DNA of 41,777 nucleotides from Marinomonas agarivorans (GCA_002173415.2 NHNK02000023.1:1-41777); one strand, 5' to 3'. Positions 29,254 through 40,717 are shown, counted from the stretch's first letter. The notes: generated from the sequence alone by a model not told the origin. A program made the numbers and translations.

Positions 29254-29658
29254 ATGGCTAAAAAAGACTATATTACCCATAGCGAAAAGCGCAAATTTCA
29301 CTTACTTTGCCAACAAACTAAACCGTTACTCATTCTGAATTTGTTGGCATTAATACTGGCAATCACAAGCTGGCATTTGTTTTTTCAAAACATTCCGTTA
29401 GAAAAGCCTTATGTTGTATTGATTGTTGCCATCTTTCCATTGTTACTGGTATTACCCGGCACCTTAATAGGAAGCTATCGCGGAGCCATTTGGACCTGTT
29501 TTGTTTCTTTATTTTACTTTATGGCCGGTGTGTTAAATTGGATTCAAATTCACGCATGGGTTTATGGTGTTATCGAAACCCTGTTGTCCATACTTTTGTT
29601 CATTTTGGCTCTATTATTTGCCAGATGGAAAGGGCTGAGCGAACTGCCCGTGAAATGA
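29254..29658 (+). CDS. DUF2069 inner-membrane protein
   Basis: A 134-residue protein with four predicted helices of the DUF2069 family (PF09842). Conserved features are PLLLVLPGTLIGSYRGAIWTCFVSLFYFMAGVLNW, with a short cytoplasmic N-terminus. Function is unknown. It is the last gene of the arsC-wrbA-DUF2069 cluster, 11 bp from wrbA. Confidence 0.85.
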   Translation: MAKKDYITHSEKRKFHLLCQQTKPLLILNLLALILAITSWHLFFQNIPLEKPYVVLIVAIFPLLLVLPGTLIGSYRGAIWTCFVSLFYFMAGVLNWIQIHAWVYGVIETLLSILLFILALLFARWKGLSELPVK

Positions 29659-29803
29659 TTTTCTGTATAAACCATAAAGCAGCACGAGCGCTTAACACTG
29701 TTCTCAAAAGCCAACATCAGATGACGTCGTTTATCTGAGTTAACAGCAAATTCGCAGTTTTTCCCTTTCTTAACCTAATGCTGCTTTTTTTGTTTGTATG
29801 TGA

Positions 29804-31693
<1,890 letters not shown>

Positions 31694-31752
31694 ATACAGC
31701 AATCAGAACTCTTGTTACAATTTCTACAACAAAGAACAACATAATAAAAACT

Positions 31753-31779
31753 AGGAGCCAAGAGCAAAAAAGCGCTCCT
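31753..31779 (+). promoter_or_regulatory. small leader hairpin before DAHP synthase gene
   Basis: AGGAGC (31753-31758) pairs with GCTCCT (31774-31779), 23 bp before the start codon. The inner GAGC could compete for the same 3' arm. It may be regulatory, but this is weak evidence. Confidence 0.3.
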
Positions 31780-31802
31780 CAAATAATACAGGTACCCATT
31801 TA

Positions 31803-32870
31803 ATGAGTAATACGCACCTTGAAGATGTCAACGTTTTATCGTTTGAACGCCTTGTCACCCCTTCTGAATTAAAGGCAGAACTGCCTGTTACTGACACAAT
31901 TCAAACCACTGTTGCCCAAGGACGAGAAAAGGTAAAAAACATTTTAGACCGCAAAGACCATCGTTTGGCAATTGTTGTCGGCCCCTGCTCTATTCATGAC
32001 CCTGATGCCGCATTAGATTATGCAAAGCGCCTAAAAACACTGGCAGAAAAAGTTTCTGACACTCTACTTATAATAATGCGCGTTTACTTTGAAAAACCAA
32101 GAACAACCGTCGGTTGGAAAGGCTTAATTAACGATCCACATAGAAACGACACATTTGCTATTCAAGACGGCATTCGCATTGCCCGTAAACTATTAATCGA
32201 TTTGTCGGAATTAGGTTTGCCTTTGGCGACAGAGGCACTCGATCCAATTTCTCCCCAATATATTCAAGATTTAATTAGCTGGTCAGCAATTGGTGCAAGA
32301 ACAACTGAGTCTCAAACTCACCGTGAAATGGCCAGTGGTTTATCAGGAGCTGTAGGATTTAAAAATGGTACCGATGGTTCTATGGCTGTCGCTATTAATG
32401 CCATGCAATCTACTTCTCATTCACACTCTTTCCTTGGCATAAACAAAGAAGGCCAAGTCAGTGTTATTACTACGAAAGGCAATCAGTACGGCCATGTGGT
32501 GTTACGAGGAGGAAACGGCAAGCCAAATTACGATTCAGTCAACATATCTTTGACCGAACAAGCACTAGAAAAAGCCAATTTACCACTCAATATTATGGTG
32601 GATTGCTCCCATGAAAATTCAAATAAGAAGCCGGAAATTCAACCATTGGTCCTCAAAGACGTAACAAATCAAATTATTGATGGCAATAAATCCGTTATGG
32701 GACTGATGATTGAAAGCAACATTGGTTGGGGCAACCAAAAAATTGCCGAAAATTTGTCGGATCTCGAATACGGGGTTTCTGTTACAGACGCTTGTATTGA
32801 TTGGGAAACAACAGAAAAAGCCCTGCTTGAAATGGCGGACCAGTTACGCACTATCCTGCCAAACCGTTAA
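31803..32870 (+). CDS. 3-deoxy-7-phosphoheptulonate (DAHP) synthase, AroF/G/H type
   Basis: Condenses phosphoenolpyruvate and erythrose 4-phosphate, the first step of aromatic amino acid synthesis. The 355-residue length and the motifs match the class I-alpha family: VGPCSIHDP (metal Cys), MRVYFEKPRTTVGWKG (PEP site), GARTTESQTHREMASG, VDCSHENSNKK and the C-terminal SVTDACIDWETT. Type I alpha isozymes are inhibited by Phe, Tyr or Trp; the isozyme is not assignable from sequence alone here. It ends at 32870, before a strong terminator. Confidence 0.95.
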   Translation: MSNTHLEDVNVLSFERLVTPSELKAELPVTDTIQTTVAQGREKVKNILDRKDHRLAIVVGPCSIHDPDAALDYAKRLKTLAEKVSDTLLIIMRVYFEKPRTTVGWKGLINDPHRNDTFAIQDGIRIARKLLIDLSELGLPLATEALDPISPQYIQDLISWSAIGARTTESQTHREMASGLSGAVGFKNGTDGSMAVAINAMQSTSHSHSFLGINKEGQVSVITTKGNQYGHVVLRGGNGKPNYDSVNISLTEQALEKANLPLNIMVDCSHENSNKKPEIQPLVLKDVTNQIIDGNKSVMGLMIESNIGWGNQKIAENLSDLEYGVSVTDACIDWETTEKALLEMADQLRTILPNR

Positions 32871-32880
32871 CGATTCCCTC

Positions 32881-32929
32881 TTAGACAGTAAAAACCAACT
32901 ACCTTTTATCGTTAGTTTTTACTGTCTAA
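32881..32929 (+). terminator. 15-bp hairpin terminator after DAHP synthase gene
   Basis: TTAGACAGTAAAAAC (32881-32895) and GTTTTTACTGTCTAA (32915-32929) are exact complements over a 19-nt loop, followed by TATTTTG. It starts 10 bp past the DAHP synthase stop codon. Confidence 0.75.
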
Positions 32930-33038
32930 TATTTTGATTCGCAAAATAATTTTCACCTCACTTTTTTGCTACAATCGCTCTTCGATAAACAGTTTTCTAT
33001 ATAGAAATGTAATTCCAACACAAATATAAGACCCTACC

Positions 33039-35102
33039 ATGCCACTAAATATTTCAATGAAGTACGCTGCTATCTGCGTTATTGGATATATAACAACTTT
33101 TTTTACTTCCGCTCAGGCAGCCAGTTTTTCCTACACAGGCGGGACAAGTATTAATACTGTTCAGACATTAAATAGTGGTGAGGTTGGTAGCATCGATCAT
33201 GATGTAACAATAACAACTCAGGATGCAGGTAATGGTAGTATTATTCTTATAGAGAATGCTCATTTGACTAACTCTGGCACGATATCAACCACGAGCAATA
33301 CAACAAATAATTCCGTAGGCGTGTATGCAAGCAATGATGCCTCTCCTGCCAATAGCGATAATAATTCCATTAATAATCTCGGAAGTATTTTTACACTCAG
33401 CAATGGTGCGGGGCAATCTATAGGCATTCATGTACGCAATGGAGAAAACAGCACTGCTTCTAATAGTGGCAAGATCACTACGACGAGATCGACTACTGCC
33501 GGTGATAACATTGGCATCTATTTGCAAATTTCACATGGCGCAAAAGTAGAGAACAGTGGCTTTATTTCTAGCACATCAGAAAACGCTGTCAGTTATGGAA
33601 TATTAACAGCTGGAAGTAACAACGCTGTTACAAACAATACTGGCTCTATTTCAATTTCGTCTTCCTCACCAAGTAACGGTATACGCATTACAAATGGTGC
33701 ATCGAACACCATCACAAATTCAGGCTCTCTGACACTCACAACATCAACTAGCACGACAAGTCACACAGGTATTCGAGTAGATAGTAGCAGCTCAGCAAAC
33801 ATCACAAATAGTGGCTCTATCTCTCTGTCTGGAGCGACAACCCATACTGGCATAAAACTTGAAGATGCTGATAACGCAACTGTAAATAATAGCGGTACTA
33901 TTTCAGCACCGCAGGCAGTACTTTTTGACTCAAACTCCTCGAACACCACTCTAAATATATTATCCGGATCAAAAATATTTGGCACCATTCAGTTACAAGG
34001 ATCAAATGACACAGTGAATGTGAAAAGCAATATATATTCCTCTGATTTATACATCGAAGGTGCTGAGGAAGTTAACATCAGTGGTACTGCGATTAAGATA
34101 GATGAAGGCAGCGGAAACACCAGAGTGGTGACGATAGGAGCCAATAACGAAACAAGCCGTGGCATCGCTATGGCGGATCTTGTGTCTTCTGTTCATTCAG
34201 TCATTAATAAAAGAGCCACTAGACCGAACCAATTAAAACCAATCACCTTAGCATCATTGACCTTAATCCCTGCATTGTTCCAAGAACGGCCTCCTGTGCT
34301 TTGGTCACAATTTTTTGGAGGCACACGTAAAAATACCAGTGACACTAACGGTTATGAGCAAACTCATTATGGTGTTGCCATTGGCTATGAGCGCGATTAT
34401 GAATCAACTCGATTTGGCTTAGTGGGAGGTTTATCGAATGCTAATATTGATACGGCCTCATCAACAGGTAAAACCGCATCCTATTACTCTGGACTATATG
34501 CCCACTATCATTTTGATGATTATCGCCTCACTACATCTGTCTTAGGCGGTATTAACAAACATGATAATAAACGTTCTGTTATCAGCAGTTCTATGGGAAC
34601 GGAAACCGCAAAGTCGGACTTTTACAGTGTATTTGTAAGCCCTTCAATAACTATTAGCGCTACACTAAAGCATGATCGATGGACAAACTTTGCTTTGCAT
34701 CCTTCTGCCGGTATCAATTACAGCGCATCTAATCTCACTAGCTACACCGAATCCGGCACCAGTGATACAAACCTCCACTTTGATGGTCGCTTTATTCATT
34801 CTCTCACAGCACATGCTAGTTTAATGGCAGCATACCAAATGACTCCTACCATGGAACTCAATATAAAATCAGGGATTAACTACCTAGCGGCAAACCAAGG
34901 CTCAACCACAGTATCCTTAAATGGAACAACGCTCTCTCTAGAAAACACAGATGAAAATAATGGTATGGGCCACTTTATTGGTCTTGGCATACACACAGCG
35001 TTAGAACACAATATAGAGCTAAATGGTGAGGTTGAAACTGGTTGGGTTGATAAAGATACATCGTACACAAGTTTGAGTGCGACTCTCAGTTACGTGTTTT
35101 AA
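33039..35102 (+). CDS. type V autotransporter with repeat-rich passenger
   Basis: A 687-residue outer-membrane autotransporter. A signal peptide (about 1-28, cleavage after SAQA) is followed by a Ser/Thr/Asn/Gly-rich beta-helical passenger (about 30-390) in which NSGxI units recur (LTNSGTISTT, VNNSGTIS, ITNSGSLTL, NITNSGSISLSG), then a linker, then a C-terminal beta-barrel (about 420-687; PF03797-type) ending in the outer-membrane signature SYVF with terminal Phe. ATG 33057 (MKYAAICV) is a second possible start. Passenger function is unknown; adhesion or aggregation is the usual guess. Asn- and Ser-rich codon runs make it unlike its neighbours. Confidence 0.85.
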   Translation: MPLNISMKYAAICVIGYITTFFTSAQAASFSYTGGTSINTVQTLNSGEVGSIDHDVTITTQDAGNGSIILIENAHLTNSGTISTTSNTTNNSVGVYASNDASPANSDNNSINNLGSIFTLSNGAGQSIGIHVRNGENSTASNSGKITTTRSTTAGDNIGIYLQISHGAKVENSGFISSTSENAVSYGILTAGSNNAVTNNTGSISISSSSPSNGIRITNGASNTITNSGSLTLTTSTSTTSHTGIRVDSSSSANITNSGSISLSGATTHTGIKLEDADNATVNNSGTISAPQAVLFDSNSSNTTLNILSGSKIFGTIQLQGSNDTVNVKSNIYSSDLYIEGAEEVNISGTAIKIDEGSGNTRVVTIGANNETSRGIAMADLVSSVHSVINKRATRPNQLKPITLASLTLIPALFQERPPVLWSQFFGGTRKNTSDTNGYEQTHYGVAIGYERDYESTRFGLVGGLSNANIDTASSTGKTASYYSGLYAHYHFDDYRLTTSVLGGINKHDNKRSVISSSMGTETAKSDFYSVFVSPSITISATLKHDRWTNFALHPSAGINYSASNLTSYTESGTSDTNLHFDGRFIHSLTAHASLMAAYQMTPTMELNIKSGINYLAANQGSTTVSLNGTTLSLENTDENNGMGHFIGLGIHTALEHNIELNGEVETGWVDKDTSYTSLSATLSYVF

Positions 35103-35116
35103 CTTCAAAATAATGC

Positions 35117-35150
35117 TATTTGTGTCACCTTAGAATGGGCGACACAAATA
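35117..35150. terminator. hairpin between the convergent autotransporter and nfuA genes
   Basis: TATTTGTGTC (35117-35126) pairs with GACACAAATA (35141-35150). It lies between the autotransporter stop (+) and the nfuA stop (-). It lacks a long U-run but is symmetric. Confidence 0.55.
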
Positions 35151-35156
35151 CTTTGT

Positions 35157-35744
35157 TTACATGAATGCGTTTTCTGTTACCGAATGGTCTGTTGCATCTT
35201 GTACACCTTTTAAAGCAGGTACTTTTTCAATCAAGGTTTTTTCAACCCCTTCCTTTAAGGTTAAATCCACTGCACTACACCCTTGGCAACCACCACCAAA
35301 ACGCAGAGAAGCAATGTTACCTTCTATTACCTCAACCAATACAACTTCACCACCGTGAGCAGCCAACCCAGGATTAATGTCAGAATAGAGAACATAATTT
35401 ATTTGGTCCTCTATTGGACTATCTGGGGTAACTTTAGGCATTTTAGCGTTTGGGGCTTTAATCGTTAGCTGACCACCCATTTTTTCTTTCGCATAGTCAA
35501 TAAATGCTTCATCTAAGAACTTAACCGAATTAATTTCAATCAAGACTTTCAGCTTTGGCAGGTTTAAAACTTCGTCCGTCTCCACCATTTCTTCTGGTCG
35601 ACAATAGGCAAGACAAGTTTCAGCATAAGGTGTACCAGGCTGTTGAATAAAAATACGCACACACATGCCTTCGACATTTTGCTTTTCCAGTAGTGACCCC
35701 AAGTAATCTTGAGCACTGTCAGTAATAGTAATATTCATATTCAT
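35157..35744 (-). CDS. nfuA: NfuA, Fe-S cluster carrier
   Basis: A 195-residue cytosolic carrier that receives 4Fe-4S clusters and passes them to client enzymes. The N-terminal half is a degenerate HesB/IscA-like (A-type) domain, and the C-terminal half is a Nfu domain with the CxxC ligand pair in [14 protein letters not shown] (about residue 153). The family length is ~190-200. The start could be M1 (35744) or M3 (35738). It is divergent from the sulfite reductase gene, a Fe-S enzyme, with about 290 bp between. Confidence 0.95.
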   Translation of the reverse strand: MNMNITITDSAQDYLGSLLEKQNVEGMCVRIFIQQPGTPYAETCLAYCRPEEMVETDEVLNLPKLKVLIEINSVKFLDEAFIDYAKEKMGGQLTIKAPNAKMPKVTPDSPIEDQINYVLYSDINPGLAAHGGEVVLVEVIEGNIASLRFGGGCQGCSAVDLTLKEGVEKTLIEKVPALKGVQDATDHSVTENAFM

Positions 35745-35765
35745 AATTTAATATCTAATCTTTTA

Positions 35766-35798
35766 ATAATTAATGGAGCTATAATTAATGGAGCTATA
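35766..35798. repeat. tandem 15-bp duplication in the nfuA-cysI gap
   Basis: ATTAATGGAGCTATA occurs at 35769-35783 and again directly at 35784-35798, with three more matching bases before it. It lies 22 bp before the nfuA start on its 5' side. Confidence 0.7.
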
Positions 35799-36035
35799 GT
35801 ACTGAGTTTTAATAAACATAGCAAAGACCGAGTAAAAGACTTGGTTATTATTTTATGCAAAGAAAAAGAAAGCAAAATGATAAAAGTATGACTTCTACCG
35901 CACCCTAACAAGCCTAAACAAATTTTCTCTTCTGATATGCGAAAAAGAGCTAAATATATTAGTTAATATTCTTTTTTACATATAAGGATTTTGTTAGAGT
36001 AGCGGCATTATTCTTTCAACATCGGTTTTCTCTAT

Positions 36036-37697
36036 ATGTATCAATATGACGCTATCGATCAGCAGCTTGTCAAAGAGCGGGTTGATCAATTTCGAGATCA
36101 AACTCAACGTTACCTAAATAAAGAATTAAGTGAGCAAGAGTATTTGCCTCTACGCTTACAAAATGGCCTTTATGTACAACGTTATGCCCCTATGTTACGT
36201 ATTGCCATTCCTTATGGCATGCTCTCTAGCACTCAATTACGCAAACTTGCTGACATTAGTCGTCGTTACGACAGAGGTTATGGCCATTTCAGTACCAGAC
36301 AAAATTTACAACTTAATTGGCCTAAGTTAGAAACAGTGCCAGATATTTTGGATGAGCTGGCAGAAGTCGAAATGCATGCTGTACAAACCAGTGGCAACTG
36401 TATTCGTAACACAACGACAGATCAGTACGCTGGCGTCATTGCCGATGAAGTTGTTGACCCAAGACCTTATTGCGAATTGATTCGCCAATGGTCAACATTC
36501 CACCCTGAGTTCGCCTTCCTCCCTCGAAAATTCAAAATTGCTGTCAATGCAACCGAAAGCAGCGACAGAGCGGCAATCCAAGTTCATGACATTGGTTTGC
36601 AAATCAAGAAAAATGCAGAGGGAGAGATCGGTTTCAAAGTCATTGTAGGTGGTGGTTTAGGCCGTACTCCCATGATTGGTAGAACCATTTGTGAATTTGT
36701 ACCCAGAGCGCATTTATTATCTTATTTAGAAGCAATCCTTCGCGTTTATAACCAATTTGGCAATCGTCAAAATAAATATAAAGCCCGTATAAAAATTCTT
36801 ACCAAAGCTCTCGGTATTGAAGAGCTTCGCTCTCGCGTAGAAGCAGAATGGCAACATCTAAAAGGTAAAGAGAATACGGTTCCAGATGCAGAATTCGACC
36901 GCTTACAAGGTTTCTTCACCGAACCGGATTACAAAACACTAACGGATCAACCAACTGAACTAACAGAAAAGTTAAGCCAAAGTGCAGGTTTTGCCCGCTG
37001 GTATGAACGTAATACCTTTACTCATAAAAAATCTGGTTATCGAATTGTTACGCTAACATTGAAAAAAGCTGGCATTGCACCGGGTGATGCAACAGCAGAG
37101 CAAATGGACAAAGCGGCGGACTTAGCAGATAAGTACAGTTTTGGTGAACTAAGAGTTTCACATGAACAGAACTTAGTACTTGCTGATGTTGAGCAAAGCC
37201 AGCTAGTTGAGTTGTGGGAAGCAGCAAAAGAAGCGGGATTTGCCACACCATCATTGGGTTTATTAACCGACATGATTTGTTGCCCTGGTGGTGACTTCTG
37301 TGCGTTAGCAAATGCCAAATCCATTCCTATTGCCCAGCAAATTCAAGAGAAGTTTAGTGACTTGGATTACCTGTATGATATCGGAGAATTAGATCTTAAT
37401 ATTTCCGGCTGTATGAACGCTTGCGGTCACCACCATGTTGGCAACTTAGGTATTCTTGGAGTAGACAAAAAAGGCGAAGAGTTTTATCAAGTTTCCATTG
37501 GCGGTAACTCCGGTCACGATGCCAATATTGGTAAAATTCTCGGTCCATCTTTTGCGGAAGAAGAAATTGCTGACGTGATCGAAAAAATTATTTCTGTGTA
37601 TCTTGATAACCGTACACAAGAAGAAAAATTCATTGATACATACCAGCGTCTTGGTATTACTCCTTTCAAAGAGGCTGCTTATGCAAAAGATAATTAA
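36036..37697 (+). CDS. CysI-type assimilatory sulfite reductase (siroheme Fe-S)
   Basis: A 553-residue single-chain enzyme of the nitrite/sulfite reductase family, which reduces sulfite to sulfide. It has the two duplicated ferredoxin-like halves, with GHFSTRQNLQLNWP and TSGNCIRNTTTDQYAGV in the first and the 4Fe-4S/siroheme ligands C416-x5-C422 (CCPGGDFCALANAKS) and C459-x3-C463 (CMNACGHHHVG) in the second. The closest known type is the pseudomonad CysI; the electron donor is likely ferredoxin or an NADPH flavoprotein, not seen here. ATG 36036 (MYQYDAID) fits the family N-terminus although the SD is weak. It overlaps the DUF934 gene by 17 bp. Confidence 0.92.
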   Translation: MYQYDAIDQQLVKERVDQFRDQTQRYLNKELSEQEYLPLRLQNGLYVQRYAPMLRIAIPYGMLSSTQLRKLADISRRYDRGYGHFSTRQNLQLNWPKLETVPDILDELAEVEMHAVQTSGNCIRNTTTDQYAGVIADEVVDPRPYCELIRQWSTFHPEFAFLPRKFKIAVNATESSDRAAIQVHDIGLQIKKNAEGEIGFKVIVGGGLGRTPMIGRTICEFVPRAHLLSYLEAILRVYNQFGNRQNKYKARIKILTKALGIEELRSRVEAEWQHLKGKENTVPDAEFDRLQGFFTEPDYKTLTDQPTELTEKLSQSAGFARWYERNTFTHKKSGYRIVTLTLKKAGIAPGDATAEQMDKAADLADKYSFGELRVSHEQNLVLADVEQSQLVELWEAAKEAGFATPSLGLLTDMICCPGGDFCALANAKSIPIAQQIQEKFSDLDYLYDIGELDLNISGCMNACGHHHVGNLGILGVDKKGEEFYQVSIGGNSGHDANIGKILGPSFAEEEIADVIEKIISVYLDNRTQEEKFIDTYQRLGITPFKEAAYAKDN

Positions 37698-38172
37698 AGA
37701 TGGCGTAATTGTTGAGTCAGACCTAGTTTGGATATCAAATTCAGAAACACTTGCCGACACAAGTGCTGACACGCTAAAAAAAGCCATTGTGCCTTTATCA
37801 GCATGGCTTGAGATGGAAGATAAAGGTCAGGTCGCAGGCATCTGGCTTGAAAGTGATGAAAATACAGACCAATTAGCAGGAAAGAATATTTCCGCACTTT
37901 CTGTAATTGGTGTTCATTTTCCAGCCTTTGCTGATGGACGAGGTTTTACTCATGCAAGATTATTAAGAGAGCGCTTTGGCTATAAAGGCGAAATTAGAGC
38001 GTTGGGGAATTTTATACCAGATCAACTAGGTTATTTATTGAGAGTTGGTTTTTCTGCTTTTCAATTTGCTGACGAAGTAAACCTAGAAAAAGCGTTGCAG
38101 CTACACAAGCCCTTCTCAGTAGCTTATCAAAGCGATGTTGCCGACCCACGACCTCTATTTTTACGTCGCTAA
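37681..38172 (+). CDS. DUF934 protein, sulfite reductase partner
   Basis: A 163-residue soluble protein of the DUF934 family (PF06073), which is almost always found immediately after cysI-type sulfite reductase. It shows HFPAFADGRGFTHARLLRERFGYKGEIRALGNFIPDQLGYLLRVGF. The precise role is unestablished. The start is ATG 37681, which lies inside the last codons of cysI with AGAGG upstream; a longer frame from 37603 is rejected. A terminator follows. Confidence 0.9.
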   Translation: MQKIIKDGVIVESDLVWISNSETLADTSADTLKKAIVPLSAWLEMEDKGQVAGIWLESDENTDQLAGKNISALSVIGVHFPAFADGRGFTHARLLRERFGYKGEIRALGNFIPDQLGYLLRVGFSAFQFADEVNLEKALQLHKPFSVAYQSDVADPRPLFLRR

Positions 38173-38193
38173 CATTAAAAAAGCGCTGATTGT

Positions 38194-38220
38194 AAAAGGG
38201 TCTTAATGACCCTTTTTTAT
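38194..38220 (+). terminator. Rho-independent terminator after the cysI-DUF934 operon
   Basis: AAAAGGGTC (38194-38202) pairs with GACCCTTTT (38208-38216) over a 5-nt loop, followed by further T. It starts 22 bp past the DUF934 stop. Confidence 0.88.
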
Positions 38221-38375
38221 TTGTTGCCAACTTCTAAGAATTGAAAAATTCCCATTTTTAGACGTCACTTTCAACCCCATTTTAGAAAACATATTTTAGA
38301 GACTGCATAAAAGCGTATTTAAAAGTCTGTGTTAAGCTTAGGAAACAGTCGACATAACTTTGTGGAAAACACTGG

Positions 38376-39545
38376 ATGGAAACCCCTATCGTTCACTCTT
38401 TTTTTCTTATTTTTGCTGGCGCAGCAGTGGTCGCTACAATTGCACTCTATACTCGCCAACCTCTTATCATTGCTTATATTGCCCTAGGCACCTTGTTTGG
38501 CCCTTCAGTTTTAGCCCTGATTGATGAGCCAGAACTAATGAATGAAATGTCGCATATTGGCATTATTTTTCTGCTTTTTTTATTAGGTTTGGACATGCAG
38601 CCTAGCCACCTATTCAATATGCTTAAAAAAGCCTCATGGGTAGCATTATTAAGCTCACTTTGTTTTGCTTTAGTTGGTTATTTTATCGCTCGCATTTTCC
38701 AATTTTCAGCCGTAGAAGCAATTATCATTGGTGTTGCTATGATGTTTTCCAGCACCATTGTTTGCATTAAATTATTGCCAACTACTATGCTACATCATAA
38801 ACATACTGGGGAGCTTGTTGTTGGCTTACTATTACTACAAGATATTATTGCCATTGCCGCACTGCTTGTTCTTTATGGTTTTTCAGATGGTACTGCCTCA
38901 AGTACTCAGCAATGGCTTATTCCAATGCTCTCTCTACCATTATTAATTGGAGCCGCGTTTTTATTCGTTAAATACGTTCTGCTAAAACTCATCGCCAAAT
39001 TTGATCGTTTTCATGAGTTTATTTTTTTACTTTCTATTGGTTGGTGTTTATCAATGGCAAGTTTGGCAGAGTTTGTTAACTTGTCGGCTGAAATGGGCGC
39101 TTTTATTGCTGGCATTTCTTTAGCCACCAGCCCTATTGCCCAATACATTGCCACCAACTTAAAGCCTTTACGTGACTTTTTTTTAATCTTGTTCTTCTTT
39201 GCAATAGGGGCAAGTTTTGATCTCAATCTACTTGGCGCTGTCATCATTCCTGCTATTGTTTTAGCAATAATCAGCATCACTTTGAAACCGATTGTCTTCC
39301 GATATCTTTTAATGGGGCTAAAAGAGACATCCTCAACATCGTGGGAGGTGGGTTTTCGTTTAGGGCAAGTGAGTGAATTTTCGTTATTAATTGCTTATTT
39401 GGCTAGCAATGTTGGCCTAATCAGCGTAACGGCCTCACATGTTATTCAGGCTGCTGCTATTCTGAGTTTTGCACTATCAACTTATGTGGTGATTTTAAAT
39501 TACCCTAGCCCCATTGCTATTTCGGATCGATTACGTAGGGACTAG
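38376..39545 (+). CDS. CPA2-family cation:proton antiporter lacking an RCK domain
   Basis: A 389-residue inner-membrane protein with about 12 helices (PF00999). It shows LFGPSVLALIDEPELMNEMSHIGIIFLLFLLGLDMQPSHL, MMFSSTIVCIKLLP, LLLLQDIIAIAALL, LSAEMGAFIAGISLA and FFLILFFFAIGASFDLNLLG, all typical of the KefB/KefC/YbaL transporter part. The C-terminal RCK (TrkA-N) regulatory domain of those proteins is absent; the frame ends at 39545 and the next gene ends 18 bp later, so there is no room for a frameshifted remnant. Na+/H+ or K+/H+ exchange is likely. It begins at ATG 38376. Confidence 0.88.
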   Translation: METPIVHSFFLIFAGAAVVATIALYTRQPLIIAYIALGTLFGPSVLALIDEPELMNEMSHIGIIFLLFLLGLDMQPSHLFNMLKKASWVALLSSLCFALVGYFIARIFQFSAVEAIIIGVAMMFSSTIVCIKLLPTTMLHHKHTGELVVGLLLLQDIIAIAALLVLYGFSDGTASSTQQWLIPMLSLPLLIGAAFLFVKYVLLKLIAKFDRFHEFIFLLSIGWCLSMASLAEFVNLSAEMGAFIAGISLATSPIAQYIATNLKPLRDFFLILFFFAIGASFDLNLLGAVIIPAIVLAIISITLKPIVFRYLLMGLKETSSTSWEVGFRLGQVSEFSLLIAYLASNVGLISVTASHVIQAAAILSFALSTYVVILNYPSPIAISDRLRRD

Positions 39546-39562
39546 GGAATTTATATTAATGG

Positions 39563-40717
39563 CTACTTTATTTGTGATTCGTAGCGTTTATCTGTTAGCG
39601 TTTTTAAAAAGGCAACTAACGCATTAACTCGGCGCTCATCCAGTGCAGGTCCTTTTTCTAAGGTGGCCAAATCAAGGTTTTCCACCACTTCAGGTGCAGC
39701 CCATGCCCTTCCTGTTTCTGGATTTAATTTTCTATTTGGATTGTTATATTTATCGTAAAAATGAATCACAGTGGTTAGATTTTGAAAAACGCCGTTATGC
39801 ATATAAGGGCCTGTCACAGCAATATTTCTGAGAGAAGGTACCTTAAATTTGCCTTTTGCGGTAGCCTCATCAACGGCTGGATTATTTAACAACCCAAAAT
39901 CTTTGCCTGCTACCCCATTTTTTTGTCGTAACTCTACGTTTTCTGGCACACCTATATTGCGATATTGATAATTGGTAAACGTTTCTTTGTTATAAATAGG
40001 AGATCGGCTTAGTTGATGGCATTCGTTGCAATTAGTAAATTGCTCAGAGAAGAATAAAGTTTTACCTAGCTCTTCTTCTTGGCTCAGTTTCACTTCTCCA
40101 CGTAAATAGCGGTCGTACTTGGAGTCAAATGGCATAAATAAATCTGTCTGTTCAAATGCCATAATAGCCTGACTCATTGCCTCGTATGCTTTTTCTGAGT
40201 CTGCTAATATTTTTGCCCCAAACTCTTTTTGAAAGGCAATAACGTAAGCTGGATTTTCTTTGATACGATCAACAAAAAGCTGTTTACTCGTTAAACCCAT
40301 TTCAGCTGGGTTGAGAGGTGGACCAGCTGCCTGATCCGCTAACGTATTTGCCCTGCCATCGTGGAACATTCCACCGACATATTCGCCCTTTTTTAAATGG
40401 AATACGGGAGTAAATGCTGCATAAGCGGCTGTTGGTGCATTGCGGTCACCAATGGATTTACCATCAGAGCCAAGCGACGCCATGCCATTGACACCATTAT
40501 CTCTATCATCAACAAAACCTTTGGCAGGATTATGACATGTGGCACAAGACTGATTTCTGTTAATTGATAAATTTTTGTCAAAGTACAACTGGGAACCAAG
40601 CATAGCCAATGGTTCATCACTATTTCTTGGTAGAGTATCGGCAGCAAAAGAAGCCATTGTGCTAAAAGAGGCAACTAAGGTAAAAACAACACGAGGAATA
40701 AAGTGGGTTCGACTCAT
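39563..40717 (-). CDS. periplasmic di-haem cytochrome c peroxidase
   Basis: A 384-residue exported enzyme with a signal peptide (about 1-25, cleavage near SFAAD). It carries two c-type haem motifs: CATCH (58-62) in the N-terminal domain and CNECH (about 230) in the C-terminal domain. Typical CcpA/MauG-family segments include GQLYFDKNLSINRN-like text (GSQLYFDKNLSINRNQ), GFVDDRDNG and FKVPSLRNIAVTGPYMHNG. It reduces hydrogen peroxide with electrons from small cytochromes or azurin. GGAG lies before ATG 40717. Confidence 0.93.
   Translation of the reverse strand: MSRTHFIPRVVFTLVASFSTMASFAADTLPRNSDEPLAMLGSQLYFDKNLSINRNQSCATCHNPAKGFVDDRDNGVNGMASLGSDGKSIGDRNAPTAAYAAFTPVFHLKKGEYVGGMFHDGRANTLADQAAGPPLNPAEMGLTSKQLFVDRIKENPAYVIAFQKEFGAKILADSEKAYEAMSQAIMAFEQTDLFMPFDSKYDRYLRGEVKLSQEEELGKTLFFSEQFTNCNECHQLSRSPIYNKETFTNYQYRNIGVPENVELRQKNGVAGKDFGLLNNPAVDEATAKGKFKVPSLRNIAVTGPYMHNGVFQNLTTVIHFYDKYNNPNRKLNPETGRAWAAPEVVENLDLATLEKGPALDERRVNALVAFLKTLTDKRYESQIK

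Noticed and set aside
33039-34100. CRISPR-like repeats
   Set aside because: The repeats in the autotransporter are irregular and in frame, encoding NSG units; there are no constant direct repeats with unique spacers.
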